Shown here in pieces: positions 42,874 through 52,500 of a stretch of DNA of 64,000 nt. Below the pieces are notes generated by a model. The model made no database searches and was not told where the DNA came from. It saw only the letters and a list, made by a program, of their open reading frames with translations. A program made the translations under genes and the position numbers. The stretch comes from Pseudomonas extremorientalis (GTDB lineage Bacteria > Pseudomonadota > Gammaproteobacteria > Pseudomonadales > Pseudomonadaceae): positions 62,001 through 126,000 of the forward strand of contig NZ_MDGK01000056.1 in assembly GCF_001870465.1 (NCBI RefSeq), read 5' to 3'. Positions within the stretch are counted from its first letter, which is position 1. Each line of letters begins with the position of its first letter.

Positions 42874-43572
42874 ATGTTGCAAGTCGACAAGCTGCACCAG
42901 TACTACGGCGGTAGCCACATTCTGCGCGGGCTGTCCTTTGACGTGAAGGTCGGCGAAGTCACCTGCCTGCTCGGGCGCAACGGCGTGGGCAAGACCACCT
43001 TGCTCAAGTGCCTGATGGGCCTGTTGCCGGCCAAGGAAGGCGCGGTGACCTGGGAAGGCCGGGCCATCACGGCGTTCAAGCCGCACCAGCGGGTGCACGC
43101 CGGTATCGCCTACGTACCCCAGGGCCGGGAAATCTTTGGCCGGCTGACGGTGGAAGAAAACCTGCTGATGGGGCTGTCGCGTTTTGGCGCGAAGGAGGCC
43201 AGGGAGGTGCCGGCCTTTATCTACGAATTGTTCCCGGTGTTGCTGCAAATGAAACACCGGCGCGGCGGCGACCTGTCCGGTGGCCAGCAACAACAATTGG
43301 CCATCGGCCGCGCTCTGGCCAGCCGGCCGCGCCTGTTGATCCTCGATGAGCCCACCGAAGGCATCCAGCCTTCGGTGATCAAGGAAATCGGCGCGGTGAT
43401 CCAGAAGCTCGCCGCACGCGGTGACATGGCGATCCTGCTGGTGGAGCAGTTCTACGATTTCGCCGCCGAGCTGGCCGACCAGTACCTGGTGATGTCCCGG
43501 GGCGAGATCGTGCAGCAGGGGCGCGGAGACCAGATGGAAAGCGAGGGTGTGCGTGGCCTCGTCACGATCTGA
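42874..43572 (+). CDS. urtE: Urea ABC transporter ATPase UrtE
   Basis: LivF-type ATPase, 232 aa from ATG 42874, preceded by GGAGG. Walker A is GRNGVGKTTLLKCL, the signature is LSGGQQQQLAIGRALA and Walker B is LLILDEPTEGIQPSV. GIAYVPQGREIFGRLTVEEN is the UrtE/LivF pattern. It is the last gene of urtABCDE. Its final 11 bp overlap the 3' end of the convergent giant gene B. Confidence 0.96.
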   Translation: MLQVDKLHQYYGGSHILRGLSFDVKVGEVTCLLGRNGVGKTTLLKCLMGLLPAKEGAVTWEGRAITAFKPHQRVHAGIAYVPQGREIFGRLTVEENLLMGLSRFGAKEAREVPAFIYELFPVLLQMKHRRGGDLSGGQQQQLAIGRALASRPRLLILDEPTEGIQPSVIKEIGAVIQKLAARGDMAILLVEQFYDFAAELADQYLVMSRGEIVQQGRGDQMESEGVRGLVTI

Positions 43573-46500
43573 GTTGAGCCTGCTGCGCTTTACGCAACGC
43601 CATCAAAAACCGTGAGGCGACATGCCCCTTGGGCTGCCAGAAACGGTCGGGCTCCAACACATGCAACCGGCCGGAATTGAACAGGACCGTGAGGACTTCG
43701 CTGGTCTTGAGCCGGGGTTTGTCCGATACGGGGTCGATCCAGCCAGACAGCAACAGGTCGTGCTCGACGCGCTCGAAACTGGGCGCGTAGACCAACAGGG
43801 CGCCATTTCTGGGAGTGAAGTAGTAGCGGGCGCCAGCCACTTTATCCTGCCTTAACATGTCGACCACAAACCGAAACTCCCTCTGTGAGATAAAGTTTTC
43901 GGCGATGGCTTGTTCATGTCGGTCACTCAGGCGCTCCAGGCTGACGTCCCATTTATGCAGTTGCTGCACCCCCATGACGTGATAGCCCTCGGGGTATCTG
44001 GGGCGCGGTTGAGAGCCTTCAATCAGGTTCATCACCCCGCCAAACAAGTGCCGATAGGCACTCGTATTCATGCGCAGTCCCACATAAACACTGGGACCAC
44101 TGTCGTCCACCGGCTCACTGGCAAGATAACTGTTGCCCGCAGCATTTTTCAGGATAGCCCCCATGCTGGCCTTGCCTGGAACGGCCGGTGAGCGGCGCCA
44201 CATATAACGCGCGGCATCGTCCGGGTGAGAAAACAGCGGCCCGAGCACCACCCGCGCATCCGGATCTTCGGCGACCGTAGTGGGTGCACCGTCACTCCAG
44301 GACTGTGACACCGGCCCTTGGCCTGCCCAGATTGCCCCCGTCACCAGCACCTCGAGCTGACCGGCCCGGGCGACCTGGCGTATGTAGTCTTGAGGGTTGA
44401 AGTTCCCATTCAACATGCGGATGTAGGCCTGCAACTGCGGTTCGGTGTCCCAGTCACTGTCCAGGCGTGAGGCACGGTATTTGAGCAGGGCGCTGTCGGC
44501 GCAGGACAGGTACAACGGCAGATAAGGCGCAGCCCCGGCATTTTTTTTCGTACGCACCACCGCTAACGCGGCACGCAGCAGGCTCGGCGGGATGAAGGCG
44601 TGATAGACCGGTGATGCCAATAATTCTTCCGGCTGCCGGGCCGGGGCGCACAGGTAGAGTGCCGCCACCGTACAGCCCACCGGCAAATGCCCGCCCAGCA
44701 ACACCCTGTCATAGGGAAAACGCCGGTTCTCCCCGTCCACCGGTAGGCTGGCCATCCAGTGCCCATTGGCCAATTTGAAGATAAAACCGTAGGTCAGGCG
44801 ATCTCGCTCTCCAGCACGTTCATGGGCGTTGCGCGCAGCATCATCGATATGGCTGAACACCGGCCCCAAGGCACGATCGGCTGTGGCATGGATGAACCGA
44901 TCAGGCGTGATAAAACCACGTGCAGGCAGCCATCCGCGGCCCAGCACCTGAGCGTTGCCCCATAGCGCGCTGCCTTGCACTACGGTCATCGAGGCGACCT
45001 CGAGCACCCGATTGACAAACTCGACAGGCGTCAGGCTACCGTCGCGCAGCTGTTTCTCGAGGGCATTGCTCAGCGGGTCGTGAGGCGTTTGCTCAGCCGG
45101 TGCCAATGCCCGCCGGAGTACATCAAGGTCATTGGCAAGCGGATCTTGCTGCGTCGCGTCCATTGCGCTTTTACAACTGAAACCGATCACCGAGCCATCC
45201 ACCCCAAACAGGTACTCATGGCTCCACAGGTGCTGGCACGTAAGCGCCGTGCCCAGCACATCGGTGGAAAACATCGCTCGATAGACCGCCTCGCCATCCT
45301 CGTCCAGCACAAAGGAGGGCAGTACGTCTTGCCGCGAACGATAGCGCGCCACCAGGGTCATGCCTGGGGCCAACCAGTCCGTACGCACATCTTCATCGGG
45401 AAGGATCCATTTGGGATCGAAGTTTTCGGTCGCGACAGGCAGCGGCTCGGTGGCGACAAACAGGCCGTCGACGCGCTTGAGCAACAAGCCGCCGTACACC
45501 CTGTCTCGGCGATTGCCCAGGCGCTGGTGGGCGTAGCGCAGCGCATCTGCCTGGTGAAAGAACGCCGGGCTCAATGCCCTGCGACTGAAGTCGGCATAAG
45601 GGCCCCAATCGTTCCCTAGCCTGGCGATGTCCTCATCCCAGCATTCGCTGGGCACAAGCACGCTGAGCCAGCTCATGCCGATGACTTTTTTGACAAATTC
45701 CTGAGCCGACAACTGGCCACCACTTAGAAGGGTATGCACGTCTTCAAAGAGGCCGGAAGGTTGTTTTTCCGGATCAAACAACCGTGTCGAAACGGCCGTC
45801 TGGTATTGGAGTAGTGCAGTGTCCAGGGTTGAAATAAATACAGGCAAGGTCACGCTGCTGCCCTTGTCGCGCCAACGCCTGGCGGCCTGAAAGGCGCTGT
45901 ACAAGTCCGCAGAAGACAAGAAATACCTGGCCAACCATCGCTGTGGATTTTGCAAATTATCGGGCATCCATCGGCGCACGTAGAACAGACCGTGAAGAGC
46001 AAACGCCGACGGGTAAATGAACGTTCCGTCATCCTGGCTACCAAACAAGCTTGCCAGGGTAAACAGCGGGTTGGTGGCATCTGCGGGAACAGCCTCACTC
46101 ACCACATATTCATCTTTGTGGATGTGCTTGAGGAGAAAGGCAAAAGCCGTCTGCGCCGATTGATAGCTACGTCGCAACCGCATGTGAGCATCTATGACAG
46201 CAGATTTGGCAGTGGAAAACACCGCACCGAAGGCCGCCTGTTGCGGTTTTTCAAACGTCGCCGCTGGCGCGTAAGCGCGCCAGGTTGATGAAGCACCGCC
46301 AGGTAATCCCCACAAAGGGCTGCCGAGCACAATGCGCAAGCCGATGGCCGACAAGTGCCGCACTCTGGCCTGCGGCTCGCGGGGCGCCGAGGAGGTGTCT
46401 GGGTTCAATTCATCCAATTGCTCCTTGGCGCCCGTGAGGTCAAAGGCAATCAGGGCGTCCTCGTCGCAGGAGAGGTAGCCGGTGGAGACCCAATGCCGGT

Positions 46501-49471
46501 TGCCGATGAGGTTGCGCAGATCAGCATCGCTGAACAGTTGCCAATCGACACTGGCCTGCTCACGTGACCAGCCGTTGCGCTGCATGCGGGCCTTGTCCAG
46601 CCGAGCAACCGACCGACATGACGCGTACTGCCCGTAAATCACATAGGGCTCAGGGACCAACAGCACACCGCTGTGGTCAGCAGGAAACACCGTGCCGATC
46701 GCAAACCGCTGCTCCTCCATGCACGCCACCGGCAGCGTGGCGACGAAACGCTGGTCGGGTGTCTTGAGGATGCAACCGCAGTATTCACCATAACGATCGG
46801 AACCCACCTGTTCATGGGCAAACCGTGCAGCATCATCGGCCTGCAGAAACGGTGGACTGAACTCCGGCATGCGGTAGCGCGCAAAGGGCCGCCAGTTTTG
46901 TTCCACGCGGCCTTGGACATCCCACAGCTTGCCAGCCACCAACACCGACAGCTCGCCCGCCGCCGCAACCCGAAGTACATATTCCGTGGGGGTCACGGCC
47001 CCAGAGCGCAAGCTCGCCTGATGGCCATTATCGTTGACCTCTCCGGTGGGCGTGACGCTATACAGCTGGCTCTCCAACCCCGTCCCGCTGAAACGGTATT
47101 GCAGCTGCGCGCCGTCCCGCGTGCTCAAGTAGAGCGTGCGCAGCGCCCGTTTCGATTCTCGGGCCTGGGCGATTGCAGCCGCCAGGTCCTGCGGCGCGAC
47201 AAAGCTTTCGTACAACCAGTGTTGAAGCGTTTTCATCCCAAGGTCAGGCAGCGCCTGGTAGCACATCCCATGGACCTCATACCCCTCGGGTATCGCTGGA
47301 TCGCCCTTGGCATCCTGGGTAAAAACCGACGACGGCGAAAACATCCGGTTACCGACGGGCGCAGGCTGCGTCGAGAAGTACGCTTGGGCCTCGGTAGCTT
47401 TCAAAATAAAGGCGACTTGTCGCAGCTGCGGCGTGAGGCCGAACTGCCCGTGTGCCACTTCTGCGGCCTGTTCCGGGAAAGGCACTACCCAGTTGTACGG
47501 CGGATCGACAGGAGACATGGAGACAAATGGCTCAAAGGCATTCCATGTCACAGGCAGCCTGCCACGGGAGTCGCCGAAGACAGCATTGGTCTCGATAACA
47601 TGAAATTCACCCAGGCTTGCCATCTTGCTGACGACTTGCAAGGGCGTACCGCGGAAACCATCTACGCGAGGTTTGAAGACACCGGTGTCGATGATCGCTT
47701 TCAGCGCCGTATGAAACTCGCGCTCTTGTGGGCTGCCACTGCGTACATATTTGACCAGCGAACCCGCCGTGCCCGAATAGTAAAGGCAAGGAATGGGCTG
47801 ACCATCCGCCGTCAGGCTGGCGACGTAGTTCCGATAGGGAATCGTCAGCGTCAACAGCAAACGCTCATCCAGCGAGCGCCCTCCTTCAACATCCGGCTGG
47901 GTAGCCAGCATCCGCTTCAATTCTTCAGGGTTGCTGCCCACGGCAACAAAAAAACCGTAATAGCGATAATCCGCAGGCAATGTCAGGACATCAAGAACGC
48001 GCCCTTTTGACAGGCCCATACTCACCAGCCGGTTGATGTCAGTAATCAGCCCGGTTGCCACAAACCTGCCGTCATTACGCTGCAGGATGTAGCCAAAATG
48101 GGAGATGTCACGCCGCAACACTTGCTGACTGAGGTATCGGGCAGCGTCATCGGGCCGGAGAAAATCCGGGCTGAAATGGGGTCTTAACTCTTCAAACCAC
48201 GGATGAATCTTTCCTGCATGCGGCCAAATTACTCCGGCCTTCAGAACGACCATCTCGCCCATGCTCGCCAAACGGTCAAAGTAACGGAACACCGTGAGCG
48301 CGCCGCTCTCGATCTGCCGCTGTGCGACCGCCCCGCCCTTGCCCAACAACAACGACTCGGCATCCGTTCCCGAGAACCTGTAACTGTTCAAGCCTCCATC
48401 GGGGAGCCTTTGCAACAGGGTCGGCGGACGCAGAGGGTCAAGTAGCGCGGGAGCGTCCGCCAGCAACTCGACGAGAGGTGCCAGGTGCGAAGGTAAAAAA
48501 GGTGGCTTGGTTTTATCGACCAGACGCATCAAGACGCCCTCGATCAGAAAGCCAGGCGGCAATTGCGTCTGACCGTCGGCACCACGCGGGAATAGTGTGT
48601 GCGGCTGGCCCCATTCATCCAAGGTGCCCTCGCCAGGCACATAGACGTATTCATCGAGGTCTGCTGCCTTGAGCAGATACCCCCAGAACGGCTGGTCAAA
48701 CGCCTGGTCCGTGAAAGCAATCAGCTCTGACAGCTGGGAACGTGCGAAGACAGCGGAAAAGAGCGGTTGCATCCGCTCACGGCCCTTCAAGGGCTTGTTC
48801 TTCACCCACTCCTTGAGCACCCAGTCTTTGCTGACCTGCCCGCGCACACCGCCCCAGGCAGCGTTGGGCACCAGCACCCACAGTGCGCCGGCCTCGGCCA
48901 CCTGCGGTACATAGTCCTTGAAAAAGTCGATCTCCGGGTTGCGGGCGGGGTCAAGCAAGGTAACGAACGCCTGCAATTTTGCCTGGGTCCGCACGACGAA
49001 TTTCAACAAGGTGCCATCTGGCCCAGACAGATAATGCGCCGGGACGTGGCCGCTCAAGCGCAAGATGACCTGCATGTCGGGGTACGAAAACAAGCCTCGC
49101 AGAATTGAACGCTGCCTGGCCGGAAACGTCCTTGAGGGAAAATCATCATCGGTATCAGGGTGGGAATGGTAAAACCCGGAGCAGGTGTAATCCGCCGGTA
49201 GAACCGGCTTGCCATCTCTGATCGGGATCACACTGTCGAGCGCTATCTGCTTGGTGGCACCCTGCTTTGGCACTGTCGCGAAGTACTGGCCGGCGTGCTT
49301 GAGAATCGCACCGCCGTACTCGCGATCGCGCTTGCTGCCTATCTGGGTGTGGGCCCAATACGCCGCATCATCGGCGCTGATAAAGGGTGGGCTGAGGGCG
49401 GGCATGTGCCGATCTGTTATGGGGGTTTGCCGAACACTATCGGGTTGTGGCAGGTCATGGATGTCCATCAT
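43562..49471 (-). CDS. Giant DUF4329-like tandem repeat protein B (9 units)
   Basis: A 1969-aa paralogue of giant A with nine units of about 219 residues. Units 4-9 of B correspond in order to units 2-7 of A, for example FDPKWILPDED in B unit 7 and FDLKWIFPDEL in A unit 5. B therefore has two extra units near its N-terminus. Unit 1 holds the best metalloprotease-like signature in the family: FYHSHPD with H102 and H104, and LFSYPD with S129 and D132, followed by YLSGPDGTLLKF. Later units lack HxH. No signal peptide or membrane span is seen. Of two adjacent ATGs (49471, 49468) the first is used, with a GAAGG site. It lies 108 bp downstream of giant C and may share its transcript. Function unknown. 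Confidence 0.7.
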   Translation of the reverse strand: MMDIHDLPQPDSVRQTPITDRHMPALSPPFISADDAAYWAHTQIGSKRDREYGGAILKHAGQYFATVPKQGATKQIALDSVIPIRDGKPVLPADYTCSGFYHSHPDTDDDFPSRTFPARQRSILRGLFSYPDMQVILRLSGHVPAHYLSGPDGTLLKFVVRTQAKLQAFVTLLDPARNPEIDFFKDYVPQVAEAGALWVLVPNAAWGGVRGQVSKDWVLKEWVKNKPLKGRERMQPLFSAVFARSQLSELIAFTDQAFDQPFWGYLLKAADLDEYVYVPGEGTLDEWGQPHTLFPRGADGQTQLPPGFLIEGVLMRLVDKTKPPFLPSHLAPLVELLADAPALLDPLRPPTLLQRLPDGGLNSYRFSGTDAESLLLGKGGAVAQRQIESGALTVFRYFDRLASMGEMVVLKAGVIWPHAGKIHPWFEELRPHFSPDFLRPDDAARYLSQQVLRRDISHFGYILQRNDGRFVATGLITDINRLVSMGLSKGRVLDVLTLPADYRYYGFFVAVGSNPEELKRMLATQPDVEGGRSLDERLLLTLTIPYRNYVASLTADGQPIPCLYYSGTAGSLVKYVRSGSPQEREFHTALKAIIDTGVFKPRVDGFRGTPLQVVSKMASLGEFHVIETNAVFGDSRGRLPVTWNAFEPFVSMSPVDPPYNWVVPFPEQAAEVAHGQFGLTPQLRQVAFILKATEAQAYFSTQPAPVGNRMFSPSSVFTQDAKGDPAIPEGYEVHGMCYQALPDLGMKTLQHWLYESFVAPQDLAAAIAQARESKRALRTLYLSTRDGAQLQYRFSGTGLESQLYSVTPTGEVNDNGHQASLRSGAVTPTEYVLRVAAAGELSVLVAGKLWDVQGRVEQNWRPFARYRMPEFSPPFLQADDAARFAHEQVGSDRYGEYCGCILKTPDQRFVATLPVACMEEQRFAIGTVFPADHSGVLLVPEPYVIYGQYASCRSVARLDKARMQRNGWSREQASVDWQLFSDADLRNLIGNRHWVSTGYLSCDEDALIAFDLTGAKEQLDELNPDTSSAPREPQARVRHLSAIGLRIVLGSPLWGLPGGASSTWRAYAPAATFEKPQQAAFGAVFSTAKSAVIDAHMRLRRSYQSAQTAFAFLLKHIHKDEYVVSEAVPADATNPLFTLASLFGSQDDGTFIYPSAFALHGLFYVRRWMPDNLQNPQRWLARYFLSSADLYSAFQAARRWRDKGSSVTLPVFISTLDTALLQYQTAVSTRLFDPEKQPSGLFEDVHTLLSGGQLSAQEFVKKVIGMSWLSVLVPSECWDEDIARLGNDWGPYADFSRRALSPAFFHQADALRYAHQRLGNRRDRVYGGLLLKRVDGLFVATEPLPVATENFDPKWILPDEDVRTDWLAPGMTLVARYRSRQDVLPSFVLDEDGEAVYRAMFSTDVLGTALTCQHLWSHEYLFGVDGSVIGFSCKSAMDATQQDPLANDLDVLRRALAPAEQTPHDPLSNALEKQLRDGSLTPVEFVNRVLEVASMTVVQGSALWGNAQVLGRGWLPARGFITPDRFIHATADRALGPVFSHIDDAARNAHERAGERDRLTYGFIFKLANGHWMASLPVDGENRRFPYDRVLLGGHLPVGCTVAALYLCAPARQPEELLASPVYHAFIPPSLLRAALAVVRTKKNAGAAPYLPLYLSCADSALLKYRASRLDSDWDTEPQLQAYIRMLNGNFNPQDYIRQVARAGQLEVLVTGAIWAGQGPVSQSWSDGAPTTVAEDPDARVVLGPLFSHPDDAARYMWRRSPAVPGKASMGAILKNAAGNSYLASEPVDDSGPSVYVGLRMNTSAYRHLFGGVMNLIEGSQPRPRYPEGYHVMGVQQLHKWDVSLERLSDRHEQAIAENFISQREFRFVVDMLRQDKVAGARYYFTPRNGALLVYAPSFERVEHDLLLSGWIDPVSDKPRLKTSEVLTVLFNSGRLHVLEPDRFWQPKGHVASRFLMALRKAQQAQLRS

Positions 49472-49579
49472 GCAGCACCTTCGAGAAGGGTCGAGGAAGA
49501 AGCGCCCATCTAACGCTCCCGCCATTCCCGAAGGGGACTAACTATGTCTGGTCACGCACGCCGCTCGCGATGACCCGAC

Positions 49580-52500
49580 TCAGAACTCATCCTTCGCCGG
49601 GCGCTGCGGTTGCATGGAAACGGACGGTTGCTCTTCACCGTCGTGCTTTGGCCAATCCACATGCAGTACACCTCTGCGTGTCCAGTAACCGTCCGGCTCC
49701 AGCACCTGCAAACGTCCATCGGTGGCCAGTCGCGACAGCCATTCGCCAGGCAGGAAGTCGACCGGGCCAAAAAATAATTGCCCGGTAAACAGATCCTCTT
49801 CCGGCGGGGTAAACCTGGGCTGGTACTTGAGCAGCGCACCGTGGCGTGTGCTCAGGTAACAGAACGCCCCCTTGACCCCGCCGACCCTCAACAGGTTGCG
49901 GTAGAAACCCAGTTCATCACGCCCGACAAAATGCTCGCGCAGTTTGTCATTGCCGGCCGCCTCACCCATGGTCTTGAAAAACAGGTGGCAGGCTTGCAGT
50001 TGGTAACCTGCGGGGTAGGCGGGAACCGGCGGATCGGGAAACAGCAGGGTGCTTTCATACAGAAACAAGCGTTGCGGCACTGAGGACTCGATACCACGGT
50101 CATTAAGGGGTTGCGCTGCGATGAACGCGCCTTTTGCCGTGTCGACCAGAATCGCCCCAAGCCACTCTCGCCCCTCAAACCTGCCGAGGCGTTGTGCGCA
50201 AGCGCGTGCCGCATCGTCGGGATGGGAAAACATCGGCCCGAACAACAACCCGCGATCGGGCTGGGAGCCGCCAGCCCCTGCGTTGGCAACCCAGCCGGAG
50301 CTGACTTTGCCCGGCTGGCTCCAGACGCTGCTGGTGTGTTCCACCTGTATATCCAAGGCACTCGCTAGCTGGCGAATGTACTCCAACGCGGTCAGACGGC
50401 CCGCCTTCAACTGTGCCCAGGTCTTTGCCGCAGGCAAGCCAGGAGCGAACGGTGTCGCGCTGACGGGGGTCAGTCTGAGCCAGGCGCCGTCCACGCAGGA
50501 GACGTGCACAGGCAGGTAGGCGTGATGGGTCGGCGTACTGGCTCCCCAGGCCCGCTCCAGGTCTTGTGGCGCAACAAAATTGCGGTACAGCGGATCGTCC
50601 ACGAGGATATCCGGCTTCGCCGGCGGGCACAGGTACCACCCCAACAACTCATAGTCCTGCGGTGGCTTGCCCTCGAGCATCACCCGGTCCAGGCCCAAGG
50701 CGCCTGTGGTACCGGCAAGCGGTACACTGGCCACATAACGCTCAAGTTTTTTCGCCTTGAACAGCAGGCCGAACTGCAAGCGCGTGCGGGAATCGGCCAA
50801 GTGATGCAGATAAAACTGCAGGTCGGCCCGTTGCACAAACACCGGTGTCAGCCCTGTATCGGCGGCCACAGGCAGGGCCTCGGGCACAGAGGCATTCGGC
50901 AGCCACTGCGAAAGCACACGCGCCGGCCCCCACAGCGCACTGCCCTCGACTACCCGCAACTGCCCGGTCCGTGCGACCCGGTTGACGAACTCACTGGGGG
51001 TCACGGAACCCTCACGAAACCGGCGTTCGACTTCACTGCGCTCCGGGTGCGCCTTGTCGCGGCCACGCACCGTTACCAGGCCTTGCAGGCTCTGTTCGAG
51101 GGCGCTATGGCTGGCGGTGTAGCACAACAAGGCGCCGTCGGCACACAACAGGTATTCGCGGCCGGGAGAGTACCGGGCCGGCACGGTGGACGGGCTGAGC
51201 ATCGCCGCCAGAAACGCGGTGGAAAACATGTTCTGGTAAACCGCACGCTCTTGCTCGGTGAGGGCAAAGGGCACCTCCCCCGCTACCCGCGAGTGGTAAC
51301 GCGCCACGCACGTGCTGGCGCTGAGGAACATCGCTTGCGTCACCAGTTCATCCAGGCGAATCCAGCTCGGGGCGAAGTCTTCGACCTGTACCGGCAAAGG
51401 TTCGGTTGCGGTAAACAAGCCATCGGCTCGTCGCAGGATCAGCCCGCCGTACACCTGGTCACGCCGTGTGCCCAGGCGCTGCAAGGCATAGCGGGCGGCA
51501 TCATCGGCGCAACTGAACACCGGGCCCAATTGCCGGCGGCTGATGTGCGCGAATCCGATCCAGTCAGCCCCAACCGGCCCCGGCACGTCCCAGCACTCAC
51601 TGGTGACCCGCACCAGCAATTGGCCGCTGGCCGCCACCTGGCGAACATAGCTGCGCGGCGTCAAGGTGAGCGCCAGTTTGGCGGGCAGTACGTGCGGGTC
51701 GACTTCACCGGACTCGTCGCGAAACAAGGCAAACGGATCTTGCCGGGTGTGGTACTCCAGCAGCGCGCCGTCAAGCGTGGAACAGTACAGCGGCAATGGC
51801 GACAAAAACCCACCGCGCCTGACCCGCTGCTCATCGTAGAGGGCGTGATAGAACGACTGCGCGTCGATGAAATGGCGGGCCAGCCAGGCGTCCTGCCCTG
51901 TCAGGCCCGGTGCGATGCGCTGGCAGGCGTAGTACACGGCGTGCACCCGGAAATCGTCGACCAGTGCAGGCGCACCGAATTCGCTGGCATGGTAGAGACG
52001 ATCCAGCAAGTGCCCTGGCAGCAGTTGTGTTGCACAAAATTCGTCGCGTACCGTGTGTTTGATCACCAACCCCAGGCCACTGGCACTGATGGCGTAGCGC
52101 GTGCGCCCACGGGCACAGGCCTCCGCCACGGCATCGCGGGCCGTGGCGAACACCGGTCCAAACTGTGGTTGCGACGCCACCCGGGGCTCATCCATCTCGA
52201 ACGGCCCCGACCAGTCGCTCTGCACCTGGCCCTCAGGCCCCCAGACCGGATTGCCCACCACCACGCGCAAACGCCCGCCCAAGAGCATTTCGCGTACAAG
52301 GTCGCCGGGCTGCAGTATGCCGTCGCGCAATTCATGCTGAATCTGGCTGCCACCGGCGCCAGGGGCGACGCGGGCGCGCAGGTCATGGGCCATGCCCGGC
52401 GCAAATGGCTCATAGCACAGCAGGCTGTCCGCCGAGCCCGACAGGTAGGCCAGCGGGATGTCCGGTTGTAGTCCGAAAATCCCATGCAGGTCCGTGTCCA

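Noticed and set aside
46673..48010. A 445-aa plus-strand frame inside giant B
   Set aside because: It is antisense to a continuous repeat-bearing reading frame, has no recognisable domain, and its position does not repeat in giants A or C.
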